NCBI RefSeq assembly: GCF_001625015.1
Contig: NZ_LVWJ02000014.1
Coordinates: 3,286,001-3,350,000 of the forward strand
Length of the DNA: 64,000 nucleotides
Direction: 5' to 3'
Source: Lewinella sp. 4G2
Lineage (GTDB): Bacteria > Bacteroidota > Bacteroidia > Chitinophagales > Saprospiraceae
Shown here: positions 53,795 to 62,883 of the stretch, one piece after another
How the letters are laid out: the number at the start of each line of letters is the position of its first letter
Numbering within the stretch: position 1 is the stretch's first letter
Position numbers and translations under genes: made by a program
Notes under the pieces: generated by a model
What the model was told of the DNA's origin: nothing
What the model saw: the letters and a program-made list of their open reading frames with translations, nothing else
Databases searched by the model: none

Positions 53795-54748
53795 ATGGAG
53801 ACCGTCACCATTGACATCAGCCGCGCCCTGCGGGAGCAATTCATCGATCATTTTGCGGGCGTAGCAACGGAAGAAGGTTTCCTGCTGCACAATCACCTCG
53901 TGACGGGAACACTGCAAGACTTGTCCTTCGGCGGAAAGGCCACCGTACTCTCGTTCAAATACGGTATTGAGCAGGCCTTCATCTTTTCATCCGTGAATCC
54001 GGTCAATAGTGAGTCTATCCTGCTGAACGTGAACCTTTCCGCCAGTGAAATGGCCAAGGAAATAAATGGGGAAACCGTGGTGTCTTCGGTCCGAAACGAT
54101 AGCGCCATGGTGTATTATCCCGAGAACACGAAAGTGCGCCACCGGCTAAATCGTGGGGAACGCGGAGAAAATATCATCATCCAACTGCACGCCGATTTCT
54201 TAAAGACGTTTTTCAGCGAGCATGAAATAGCTCGGTATTTGCGTGCCTCGTCCTACTACAGTTTGTGGCTCTCCGTTCACCAGGAACAACTGATTCGCCA
54301 GCTTTTCATTGTAGAGAATAAGCTTCAATCCTTTACCAAACTGTCCGCCTTCCTGGAGACCTTTTTCAAGGCGCTGGATAAGCGGATCGACGGTCTGGCG
54401 GCCCTGAAAGTTTCGGACGATGACGTGGCGCGGATCCGCATCAGTCTTGAAACCCACGCTGCTAATGGGAAACTATTTACGGTTAAGGTTTCCGAACTCG
54501 CTAAAGCTGCGGGGATGAGCACGACGAAGTTTAATCACGCATTTAGACTGCTTTATGACCGGTCGCCCAAGCAATTTCTGATGAAGGTGAAAATGGACTT
54601 GGCACTGGAGAAATTGAAGAATGGTACGGATAGTATCGCCAATCTCAGCTACGAAATCGGGTATGCGGACCCGACTAAATTTACCCGCGCTTTTAAAAAG
54701 TATTTCGGATATGCTCCGAATAAAATTAAAAATCAAAAGGGTAAGTAA
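53795..54748 (+). CDS. AraC-family transcriptional regulator (317 aa)
   Basis: Two helix-turn-helix motifs of the AraC C-terminus are visible (VSELAKAAGMSTTKFNHAFRLLY and DSIANLSYEIGYADPTKFTRAFKKYFGYAP). The N-terminal ~200 residues would sense a ligand. It precedes the SDR gene by 51 bp in the same direction, so it may control it. Confidence 0.88.
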   Translation: METVTIDISRALREQFIDHFAGVATEEGFLLHNHLVTGTLQDLSFGGKATVLSFKYGIEQAFIFSSVNPVNSESILLNVNLSASEMAKEINGETVVSSVRNDSAMVYYPENTKVRHRLNRGERGENIIIQLHADFLKTFFSEHEIARYLRASSYYSLWLSVHQEQLIRQLFIVENKLQSFTKLSAFLETFFKALDKRIDGLAALKVSDDDVARIRISLETHAANGKLFTVKVSELAKAAGMSTTKFNHAFRLLYDRSPKQFLMKVKMDLALEKLKNGTDSIANLSYEIGYADPTKFTRAFKKYFGYAPNKIKNQKGK

Positions 54749-54799
54749 AACGACCAAAAGGGTAGGGGAGCCGGTCCATGCCCACCGGATCTTTGCCCT

Positions 54800-55813
54800 A
54801 TGGAAAAGCATAGATCAGTATTTGTTACCGGTGGTTCCGGGTTCGTAGGTAGCCACGTTATTCCCATTTTAGTAGAGCGTGGTTTCGTCGTTTATGCCCT
54901 GGCCCGAAGCCCTAAGGCGGTTCAAAAAGTAGTAGCGCTCGGTGCCGTGGCCGTGGAAGGCGATCTACTCGCGCTATCCGGGCAGGTCGAAGCAGCACTC
55001 AAAAAATGCCGTTACGTGCTGCACGTAGCGGCCTACATGAACATCACCGTGGACCCGGCGCCTTACTACGCCATCAACGTGGAGGCGACCAGGGACCTGC
55101 TGCGCAAAGCCGAAAAGAACGGCGTTGAGAAATTCGTCTACATCAGTGCGGCCCCGGTCATCAGCGGCTCCCCGATCATCAAAATGACGGAAGCGGCCGC
55201 CGACAATTGCCTGCCGCCGGAGTTGTACCCCAAAACGAAGGCCATTGCCGAACGGTACGTACTCGAACGGAATGCTGCACATTTCTCTACCATCGCCCTC
55301 CGCCCGCCCGCGATCTGGGGCCCGAATAATCCTCATTATGATGATCTTCTCGAAAACGTCAAGAGCGGTAAGTGGCGGTGGGTGAATGGGGGTGAACACG
55401 TGTTGTCCACCATCCACGTGAAGAATTTGGCCAGTGCGATCCTGGCGGCATTTACCAGCCCCGAGAGCGGAAAGGCCTATTTCGTAACCGACGGTGATCG
55501 CCGACCCCTTAAAACATTTTTCACCACCTTGTTGAATGCAGAAGGCCTGGACCCCGGCGAGAAACGTCTCCCGCTCTGGATCGCTACGGCCGCGGCTCAT
55601 ACCTTTCATCAGACGTATAAGCTTTTCGGCCTCAAGTCTAAACCGCCCGTCGCCCCACTGATGATCCGACTGATGGGTAAGGAATTCTCAGTGGACGATA
55701 GCCTGGCTCGCGCGGAGCTGGGGTACCGCAACGCAATCACATTTGAAGAAGGGATCGAGGAGATCAAACGTTTAAAACGGGAAGCACAGTTGGCAGTTGC
55801 CAACGTAGTCTAA
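54800..55813 (+). CDS. NAD-dependent epimerase/dehydratase (extended SDR, 337 aa)
   Basis: Acts on a nucleotide sugar, steroid or dihydroflavonol-type substrate with NAD(P)+. Rossmann motif VFVTGGSGFVGSHVIPIL (TGGxGFxG) at residues 8-25 and the catalytic YPKTK (YxxxK) near 149, with Ser near YISAAPV. The length fits the extended family. It may be regulated by the AraC gene upstream. Confidence 0.88.
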   Translation: MEKHRSVFVTGGSGFVGSHVIPILVERGFVVYALARSPKAVQKVVALGAVAVEGDLLALSGQVEAALKKCRYVLHVAAYMNITVDPAPYYAINVEATRDLLRKAEKNGVEKFVYISAAPVISGSPIIKMTEAAADNCLPPELYPKTKAIAERYVLERNAAHFSTIALRPPAIWGPNNPHYDDLLENVKSGKWRWVNGGEHVLSTIHVKNLASAILAAFTSPESGKAYFVTDGDRRPLKTFFTTLLNAEGLDPGEKRLPLWIATAAAHTFHQTYKLFGLKSKPPVAPLMIRLMGKEFSVDDSLARAELGYRNAITFEEGIEEIKRLKREAQLAVANVV

Positions 55814-55884
55814 CCAACTACAAGGAGAACGCTATTTTGCGGAGGATTAAGGATTTTAGTCAACCCAAATAAGCTGACTTAGTA

Positions 55885-56928
55885 ATGACCTTGCAACTCA
55901 CCTACGAAGCCCACCTGCTCCCCCAGGATTTGAAGAAGTTTGGAGCAGAACTTGCCGCCCTTTCTCAACACCAATTTTCAGATCAGGACCTCCACAAATA
56001 CCTCGATGATAACCTGCCAGCGGTAGAGATTACGGGTTCAAGGGTTCAATTCTCTTTCGACCCCAAGCAACAGCGTGTACTGACGCTCGTGGAACTGGAC
56101 ATTCCTGGTCAGATTTTGGACGAAACCGTAAAAGCGGTGATCGAGGAAACGAACGCGCAGCTTTCGGATGGTTGTTACGAAGAGCCGGAACGGGTAGCCT
56201 TGCCCAGCGGAAGCCTCGAAATTTTTCTGGCCGACCCTGGTAGACCCGTGCACCCAATTAAGGTATCGAAGTTGGCTGGTGCCCCGCTCCCGAGACTAAA
56301 GAAGGAGAAGAGCAACGCCAAGTATGGCAAAAAAATAGAAACCTACCTGACCGCCGGCGACTTAATGGGAATCCGCCAATACTACCAGGATGGAGGTAAC
56401 CTGAACGCCAGCAACAAGTGGAATACACCACTGTTGCTAGCCTCCATTCTAGGCCCGAATGAAGAGATAGCTCTCTTCCTGATGCGCCAAGGTGCCGACG
56501 TTCACCTTGTCGGCGACGATGGAGAATCCGCGCTTTTCAAAACCGGTTTCACCGGCTACGTGGAAGTGGCCCGGCAACTCCTCCAAATGGGCCTGGACGT
56601 CAACCAGAAATCCCCACAAAGTGGAATGACACCCTTAATGGTGGCCGCCAACCGCAACCACCTGGACCTGGTAAAACTACTGGTGGAGAACGGTGCTACC
56701 ATCAACGTATCCTGCGACAACGATCACACGCCCCTCACCTACACCTCCTCCCCGGCGGTAGTGGAATATCTCCTCAAACAAGGTCGCACCACGTTTAGTG
56801 CAAAAGATATCTCAACAGCATTAGAAAAGGCAAAGTGGGAGCTGGAGGACGTCAAAGACTACCAGACGGAAGAGGTAATCAAAGAACACGAAGAGATTGT
56901 GGATTTGCTGGCGGGGTTTACCAGCTGA
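55885..56928 (+). CDS. Ankyrin-repeat protein (347 aa)
   Basis: Residues about 165-310 contain ankyrin repeats (NKWNTPLLLASILGPNEEIALFLMRQGADV; GMTPLMVAANRNHLDLVKLLVENGATINV). The N-terminus (about 1-130) is a separate alpha/beta domain that I cannot name (VQFSFDPKQQRVLTLVELDIPG). No signal peptide, so cytoplasmic. Ankyrin repeats imply a protein partner. Same direction as the SDR gene, 71 bp away. Confidence 0.8.
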   Translation: MTLQLTYEAHLLPQDLKKFGAELAALSQHQFSDQDLHKYLDDNLPAVEITGSRVQFSFDPKQQRVLTLVELDIPGQILDETVKAVIEETNAQLSDGCYEEPERVALPSGSLEIFLADPGRPVHPIKVSKLAGAPLPRLKKEKSNAKYGKKIETYLTAGDLMGIRQYYQDGGNLNASNKWNTPLLLASILGPNEEIALFLMRQGADVHLVGDDGESALFKTGFTGYVEVARQLLQMGLDVNQKSPQSGMTPLMVAANRNHLDLVKLLVENGATINVSCDNDHTPLTYTSSPAVVEYLLKQGRTTFSAKDISTALEKAKWELEDVKDYQTEEVIKEHEEIVDLLAGFTS

Positions 56929-56970
56929 CAATCATCAGTTCATAAATACCAGCCCCAGCGGGGCGTCTAT

Positions 56971-57125
56971 TGTAGCGTGGGTTAGAGTTACCGTAGGTAA
57001 CGGAGGCCCACGTTTTCGTTGCCGCAACCTAGGTCAGATTTACCCTAGGCTATTGCGCCCCACGTTTTCGGTACCGCAGCGTGAGTCATAATTACCGTAG
57101 GCTATGGCGGCCCAAGTTTTCGTTG
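56971..57125. repeat. Dispersed repeat, about 2.6 units of ~58 bp
   Basis: Three copies of TTACC[GC]TAGG[TC]..CGGAGGCCCACGTTTTCG-like sequence follow one another between the ankyrin gene and the lipoprotein gene. It is unrelated to the 38-bp blocks. Confidence 0.75.
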
Positions 57126-57207
57126 GCCTGAAAAGGCATTTACCCACCCACCAAACTCCCCCAATCCCGCATCCACCCAGCAATCCCCACCAGTAATTGC
57201 TGACTGA

Positions 57208-58410
57208 ATGTTTAGACTGACCGCCTCACTGTGTTTCCTATTCTTGTTGTCACTTCAATCTTGCTCCAAGTACGAGCCGGTCACTTTTGCAAGTCCGTAC
57301 AGTAGTTCGGAGGCGATCCGGCAGGAGGTAGCTAGCGACACGGGGAACATCTTTCGCTTTGAGCCGGCGGCGAAGCAATACGCCTTCATCGGCCAGGAGG
57401 AACTGGCCATCGCTATGTGGGACAGCAGCCGGTCAGCACTCAAGCGGGCCTACGGTTGGGAAGACCTCGATACCTTTTCTACCGATCAGGTGATGAGGGA
57501 TTTCCCCAATACCATCCCCGCGAAAAAAGTTATTCTTGAGCAATCAGCGAGCCATCGGTTTACGATACTGAACGAAGCGCACCACAACTCCCAGCACCGC
57601 GCTTTCACGCATTCCCTGCTGGAGGACCTGTACGACCAGGGGTATCGCCACCTCGGCGCGGAGGCCCTGATCGTAAACGAACCGGCGGGATTTATTGATG
57701 ATCCCCAACAAATATCAACAGAGAGCGGAACGTACGTGCAGGATCCCGAATTTGCCGAGATGCTTAAGCACGCCGTCGAGTTGGGGTACAAACTCTTTGA
57801 GTACGAAGCCAACGATACCATTTACGGTGCCGACCGGGAAAGGGTGCAGGCCGAAAACATCCTGCGCTACGCCGAACGGTTTCCGAATGACAAGTTGGTC
57901 ATCCACAGCGGGTTCGGCCACCTGATTGAATCGGAGACCAACAAGTACACCGAATGGCCACAAATGGGTAGACAGCTTCACCTGCTCGGTGGCGTGGACC
58001 CCCTGACGGTCGATCAGGAACGCTATCATCCGGCATCCAGCCCCGCATTCGAACAGGCGCTCTACCGATCGGTCAGACCGCAGGAAGCCGTCATCCTCAC
58101 GAATGGGGCGGGGGAGGCCTTCGGTACCAATGGTGCGGACCTCAGCGTATTTCATCCTCCAGTTGGTCTGACTTCGCCGTTGAATAAATTCCGTATTGAC
58201 CGGAGTATCGCGCTGGACTTTCCCGTTCTGGTCCACGCTTTTCGGGATACGGATGACCTGTCCGTTGCCATTCCATTTGCCGTGGCGGAGGCCACCAGCC
58301 ATGAATTCAGTATGTCAACCGCATTAGACAAATCATCCGTCATCATCCTCCAGCAGGCTGATGGTATTTCCATTCGGCTCATGCGGAGTGGGTATCAGGC
58401 CTTGAATTAG
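57208..58410 (+). CDS. Lipoprotein, possibly ChaN/EreA-like (400 aa)
   Basis: A lipoprotein signal (MFRLTASLCFLFLLSLQSC) anchors it in the envelope. The middle has ILNEAHHNSQHRAFTHSLL, GYRHLGAEALIVNEPAGF and a later HSGFGHL. Such His/Glu-rich strands occur in ChaN and erythromycin-esterase-like folds, but the match is loose and I do not claim an activity. The C-terminal half is unassigned. Confidence 0.55.
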   Translation: MFRLTASLCFLFLLSLQSCSKYEPVTFASPYSSSEAIRQEVASDTGNIFRFEPAAKQYAFIGQEELAIAMWDSSRSALKRAYGWEDLDTFSTDQVMRDFPNTIPAKKVILEQSASHRFTILNEAHHNSQHRAFTHSLLEDLYDQGYRHLGAEALIVNEPAGFIDDPQQISTESGTYVQDPEFAEMLKHAVELGYKLFEYEANDTIYGADRERVQAENILRYAERFPNDKLVIHSGFGHLIESETNKYTEWPQMGRQLHLLGGVDPLTVDQERYHPASSPAFEQALYRSVRPQEAVILTNGAGEAFGTNGADLSVFHPPVGLTSPLNKFRIDRSIALDFPVLVHAFRDTDDLSVAIPFAVAEATSHEFSMSTALDKSSVIILQQADGISIRLMRSGYQALN

Positions 58411-58551
58411 GACATTACATTCATTTTATGTGATACAACAGTCGTCCCACACTCCACACCAAATCTAGCCAAAGGGATTCATCTATCGCCACACCGTACT
58501 CATGCTTACTGCAGGGTGATATCTTATCCTTGCCCACCTCCCAATTCCTTC

Positions 58552-58567
58552 GCACCTGCGGCAGCGC
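58552..58567 (+). repeat. 16-bp dispersed motif, forward copy
   Basis: GCACCTGCGGCAGCGC. With the inverted copy at 62769 it brackets the hydrolase and two-component genes. Confidence 0.8.
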
Positions 58568-58604
58568 CCAATTGTGCATATAAATTGGTTGGAGGAGCAA
58601 ATAT

Positions 58605-60101
58605 TTACTTGCGCTCGCAAAGGACCCGCTCGCCGTTCATCACGCGATCAATGACGCGCAGGCTACCGTCTGTTTCCTTTTCGAAATTAAATTCAATGGG
58701 GTAGACGCGGGCGAAGATGGCCGTTTCTGAAGCTGGGTACAGCTTGATGGTCGGCGCCCCCTTCGCCTCGCCGTAGAGCTGACTACCGCGGAGAACGATG
58801 CTGGAGACCCCACCATCCGGATAGGCATAAGTGCCGGTAAATTGCTGCAGTTGCGCGGTCGATAATTGGGTGATGGGGCGGAGGGGCTCATTGAGGGTTT
58901 CCGGCGACAGGGCCGTGCGGCCAAGCTGGTAACGCAGGCCACCGATCTCCATGTCAGCCCCGGACGTATTGCCAATAATGGCCACGACCACGCGCGCATC
59001 GAGGTAAATCGTGAGGTAGGTGCTGGTGCCAGACTGGGCACCACCGTGGCGAACCACGCGACCGAAATCCGCGCTCTCATGGACGTACCAACCCAAACCG
59101 TAGGGCGTGTCGTGCCGCGCTATGTCGGGATACTTTCGCATACTTTTTAGTTCGGCCTCGGTGAGTAATTCGTTATCCAGAATTGCCTGGCCAAAGCGTA
59201 GCAGGTCCTCCGCCGTGGAGTGGATGCCGCCGCCGGCGTACTTGTTGCTGAGGTTGTCCTGAGGGTCATCCTGGAAGTCTCCGGTGGCCGTCATCCCGTA
59301 GAGGCTGGATTTGTTGGGATAAGATTTGCCGGCTACCTCGATATCCGTATTAATCATGCCCGCGGGTTCCCAGACATTTTTTCGCATATAGGCGGCGTAG
59401 CTGTCTCCGGTGACGGCTTCGATAATTGCACCGAGTACCGTATAGCCATAAGTCGTGTACTGGAATCCCTTCCCGGGCTTGAATCGCAGCTTGCGGGTTT
59501 GGAATATATCCATGGCGGCCGCGCTGTTCGGGTATTCCACAAAATTCACGAACTCCTTTTCCGAAGCGTATGCTTTGATGCCGGAAGTGTGGTTGAGCAG
59601 TTGCCGTACGGTGATCTTATCCTTACTCCGAATCTTACTGTCAGGTAGATAGGTATCAATCGAAGCGCCGAGGTCCAATTTGCCGGCGCGGGCGAGTTGC
59701 AGGATGGCGACGGCCGTCATCGGTTTGCTGATGGAGGCGATGCGGTGAAGCATATCCTTGGTGGCGGGCGTCCGTTCCGCTACGTTCAGGTAGCCGCCGC
59801 CGCCGGCCCACCGGATCTTGTCATCGATGAAAATGCCCGCTGAAAGGCCGGCGAAATCCCTGGCTTCAACGCTCTGGGCAATGATCGCATCGGCCTTGGC
59901 CACGAGCTCATCCTGCCGATCGAGCGGTGTCTGTGCTTCCAGGGAAACCCCAACGAGGAAGAAAAGCAGGAACAGGGTAGCGACGAGGCTGAATTGGGTA
60001 AGCAAATGGGGTCGGGACCCGGAAGCGCCTCCGACGGAGTTTTGGTCGTGATCGAGTTGGCACTGGAGAAGGGTAGCGGTAGTATTTTTTGTAGTCTGCA
60101 T
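58605..60101 (-). CDS. Serine hydrolase, beta-lactamase fold (498 aa)
   Basis: A signal/membrane segment is at residues 36-55 (QFSLVATLFLLFFLVGVSLEAQ). The catalytic Ser 123 and Lys 126 of SxxK are in RIASISKPMT; the second motif is YGY in YTTYGYTVLG (YxN in most relatives), and HGG (HGGAQSGT) replaces KTG. Class C-type esterases and penicillin-binding relatives share this pattern. The C-terminal ~100 residues form a separate beta domain. It is divergent from the LytS-type kinase gene, with a shared upstream region of 174 bp. Confidence 0.85.
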   Translation of the reverse strand: MQTTKNTTATLLQCQLDHDQNSVGGASGSRPHLLTQFSLVATLFLLFFLVGVSLEAQTPLDRQDELVAKADAIIAQSVEARDFAGLSAGIFIDDKIRWAGGGGYLNVAERTPATKDMLHRIASISKPMTAVAILQLARAGKLDLGASIDTYLPDSKIRSKDKITVRQLLNHTSGIKAYASEKEFVNFVEYPNSAAAMDIFQTRKLRFKPGKGFQYTTYGYTVLGAIIEAVTGDSYAAYMRKNVWEPAGMINTDIEVAGKSYPNKSSLYGMTATGDFQDDPQDNLSNKYAGGGIHSTAEDLLRFGQAILDNELLTEAELKSMRKYPDIARHDTPYGLGWYVHESADFGRVVRHGGAQSGTSTYLTIYLDARVVVAIIGNTSGADMEIGGLRYQLGRTALSPETLNEPLRPITQLSTAQLQQFTGTYAYPDGGVSSIVLRGSQLYGEAKGAPTIKLYPASETAIFARVYPIEFNFEKETDGSLRVIDRVMNGERVLCERK

Positions 60102-60275
60102 GGTAGGTTTCTTTGTTGGTGATGCAGTAAAACTAGGTGCCCGAACCCGGCCAACAAGGTATTAACTTGCCAACTGCACCGGGGCTTTGCCAACTGCACG
60201 GATGACGCAACGACGCTCCTTTTCTTTGCTGAAACGGAGCCGTTCTAGTCACGTGACAACCGGCGATATCTACTT

Positions 60276-61997
60276 ATGAAAATCAGTTGCCCACCATTCA
60301 TCTTGCTCTTCTTTCTAGGGCTACTGCTGTGTTCGTGCGACGTACAGGAGGTGCAACTGTTCCCGGTAGAGCGATCCATCAAACTGGGTGACGATGCCAC
60401 TTGGTCGGACCCTGACCTGGACGATGCGGACTGGATCAGCGCGTCCGGCGTCGAGGGCCACACCAACTACTGGGTCCGCTTTCGCACAAACTGGACGGCG
60501 GAGCAACTGGCTGCCATCGAAACGAAGGGGCTGCGCATCGTTTCCATCGGCACCTACGAAGCGTACTGGGATGGTGTCGCTATTGGCGGTTCGGGCGTCG
60601 TCGGGACGGATGAAAATACCGAAGTACCCGGCCGCTTCACCTCCTATCTCCGGCTGCCGGATTCACTGGATCTGGCCGGTGACCACGTGCTGGCCCTGCG
60701 GGTGGCTCACTTCCACGGCCCGCCCTACGCCAGTTGGCACACTTTTTATCTCGGGGAGTATTTTCAGCTGGGCCGAACGGGCCTGCTGGTAGCCGCCTGT
60801 ATGCTGATTCTCGGCGGCATGTTTCTCTCGGCCGGTATCTACTATTTACTGCTGTTTTTCCGGGGGCGCGACCCCGCCCGACTGATCTTTGGGCTGATGT
60901 GCCTGCTGTTCTTCGGCTTGCTCATCATGGAATACTGGAAATTTCTGTACGCCTACGAATACACCTTTCACTACACGCGCTTGCTGGCCATAGGTATTAT
61001 GACTTTGATCCTGGCGCTGCTCACCCCCTGGTTCTTTCTGGTCTATTTCGATACGCCGAAAAAGCGCTGGTTGCTGCTGTTGTACGCCGCTAGTCTGGGC
61101 CTTTACCTCACTACGGTAGAACTGCGCTACGATACGACGGTTCAGGCCATGAGCATTGTTGCCTGGCTGGCGACCATCCTGATCACGGCCTTCGCGGTAT
61201 GGAAGAAGCTACCGGAAAGCCGGCTGCTGCTCTTGATCTTGCTGCTATTTTACGCTATCCCGTGGGTCGTTGCCCAGCGCACGTTCAACCTGCTGATCTT
61301 TGACTACGACATCAGTCTTTTCCTCAGTTTTGCGCTACTGGTGATCGTCCAGCTGTACTTACTCGCCCGGCGTAGTCAGACCCAGCAACTTGCCTACGAA
61401 GCTGGTTTGACGCGCGCGAGTAGGTTAGAAAATGAACTCTTGCGCAAGAATATCCAGCCGCATTTTCTGCTCAATACCCTGACCTCCCTCATCGATTGGG
61501 TGGAGGAATCACCCGCGAAAAGTGTGGAATTTATTGAGGCATTATCCGAAGAATTCATGCTCTTTCACTCGGTCGCGGATAAGGAAAGTATTCCGCTTAG
61601 CCAGGCCCTGTTGTTGTGTCGGTCCCATTTGCGCGTCATGGAATTCAGGAAGGAGATCAGCTACGAATGGACCGAAGCCAACCTCGACCCCGAAGCCAAG
61701 CTGCCACCGGGCATTTTGCTCACGCTAGTGGAAAATGGCGTTACCCACTCCAAGCCAGATGAGCAGGGGAGGGTGCGCTTCCATTTACGCGCCGAAACCG
61801 CCGCGGGTTCCGGGGCCGTCACTTACGAGCTCACCGTCTTCGCGCGCCCGCACGCTACCGCCCGGAGTACCGGCACGGGTACCGGCATGGCTTACATTCA
61901 CTCCCGCCTGGAAGAAAGTTTTGGCAGCCAATGGTCCCTCACCGACGGGCCAATTGAAGGCGGATGGCGTACCACCATCACCTTTCCAATCACCTGA
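60276..61997 (+). CDS. LytS-type sensor histidine kinase with 7TMR-DISM module (573 aa)
   Basis: The N-terminus is a lipoprotein-like signal (LLFFLGLLLCSC) and a jelly-roll-like sensor (about 25-150). Seven membrane segments follow (about 165-370, e.g. LLVAACMLILGGMFLSAGIYYLL and LLLLILLLFYAIPWVV), the 7TMR-DISM layout. The kinase part has the phospho-acceptor His in NIQPHFLLNTLTSLIDW and the ATP-binding NGVTHSKP and GTGTGMAYIHSRL. The response regulator gene starts 3 bp after its stop, so the two form one operon. Confidence 0.92.
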   Translation: MKISCPPFILLFFLGLLLCSCDVQEVQLFPVERSIKLGDDATWSDPDLDDADWISASGVEGHTNYWVRFRTNWTAEQLAAIETKGLRIVSIGTYEAYWDGVAIGGSGVVGTDENTEVPGRFTSYLRLPDSLDLAGDHVLALRVAHFHGPPYASWHTFYLGEYFQLGRTGLLVAACMLILGGMFLSAGIYYLLLFFRGRDPARLIFGLMCLLFFGLLIMEYWKFLYAYEYTFHYTRLLAIGIMTLILALLTPWFFLVYFDTPKKRWLLLLYAASLGLYLTTVELRYDTTVQAMSIVAWLATILITAFAVWKKLPESRLLLLILLLFYAIPWVVAQRTFNLLIFDYDISLFLSFALLVIVQLYLLARRSQTQQLAYEAGLTRASRLENELLRKNIQPHFLLNTLTSLIDWVEESPAKSVEFIEALSEEFMLFHSVADKESIPLSQALLLCRSHLRVMEFRKEISYEWTEANLDPEAKLPPGILLTLVENGVTHSKPDEQGRVRFHLRAETAAGSGAVTYELTVFARPHATARSTGTGTGMAYIHSRLEESFGSQWSLTDGPIEGGWRTTITFPIT

Positions 61998-61999
61998 TT

Positions 62000-62698
62000 A
62001 TGCACCTGTTGATCATTGAGGACGAGAATCGCATTGCCCGCCGCGTGCAACGCATGGCCACCGACTATTTTGGCGACCAGCTAACGGCGCTAGCTCACCG
62101 TGATTCCGTCAAGACCGGCCGCGCCTATCTGGATGAACATCAGGTTGATCTGTTGTTGCTCGACCTCAATCTGAACGGCGAGGATGGCTTCACCGTCCTG
62201 CAGGAGATGACCTCTCTTTCCTGCCACGTCGTCATCGTATCCGCCTACCACGACCGCGCGCTGGAAGCCTTTGAATACGGGGTGCTCGATTTTGTCCCCA
62301 AGCCCTTCAATGCCGCGCGGCTTTTCCGTGCCTTCTCCCGCACCAGTGATCGGACCGCCCAGCCGGATGCCCCGCTGAAGTATCTGTCGGTCCGCAAGAA
62401 GGGTGCCATTAATCTGCTCCCGGTAGCCGAGATCAGCCACGTGCAGGGCGCCGGTGTGTACGCGGAGATCGTCCTCCTGAATGGCACCACATTCCTGCAC
62501 GGCAAGAGCCTGGATAAACTGGCTACCTTATTACCTACGAGTTTTCACCGCGTCCACAAATCCTACTTGGTCGATTTGCAGCAGATCCGTCAGATTCGCA
62601 TCGAAGGTGGCGGCAAATACACGGCCGTCCTCCAGAGCGGTACGGAATTGCCCGTAGGTAGGACGAAATATAAAGGTCTTCGTGATTTGGTGGGTTAG
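62000..62698 (+). CDS. LytTR-family response regulator (232 aa)
   Basis: ATG 62000 (MHLLIIEDENRIARRV) directly follows the kinase stop. The receiver domain has the acidic pair ED, the phospho-acceptor Asp in LLLLDLNLNGEDGF and a Lys in FVPKPF. The LytTR DNA-binding domain fills about 130-230 (FLHGKSLDKLATLLPTSFHRVHKSYLVDLQQIRQI). It is the partner of the kinase encoded just upstream. Confidence 0.93.
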   Translation: MHLLIIEDENRIARRVQRMATDYFGDQLTALAHRDSVKTGRAYLDEHQVDLLLLDLNLNGEDGFTVLQEMTSLSCHVVIVSAYHDRALEAFEYGVLDFVPKPFNAARLFRAFSRTSDRTAQPDAPLKYLSVRKKGAINLLPVAEISHVQGAGVYAEIVLLNGTTFLHGKSLDKLATLLPTSFHRVHKSYLVDLQQIRQIRIEGGGKYTAVLQSGTELPVGRTKYKGLRDLVG

Positions 62699-62768
62699 GG
62701 GGAGTTGTTGGGTATTACGAGATCAGGAATATCTGGGCGCCCCGACAAAGTACGGGACTTACTGCGTG

Positions 62769-62784
62769 GCGCTGCCGCAGGTGC
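62769..62784 (-). repeat. 16-bp dispersed motif, inverted copy
   Basis: GCGCTGCCGCAGGTGC, complementary to 58552; the last copy in the window. Confidence 0.8.
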
Positions 62785-62883
62785 GATGTTTTGGGATGGA
62801 GAAATAATGGATGGAGTCGAACCAAGGTGCCCACCCAAGGCCAGGGGCAAAAAATTGTACATTTGGACTAAAACCCAGCTAAC

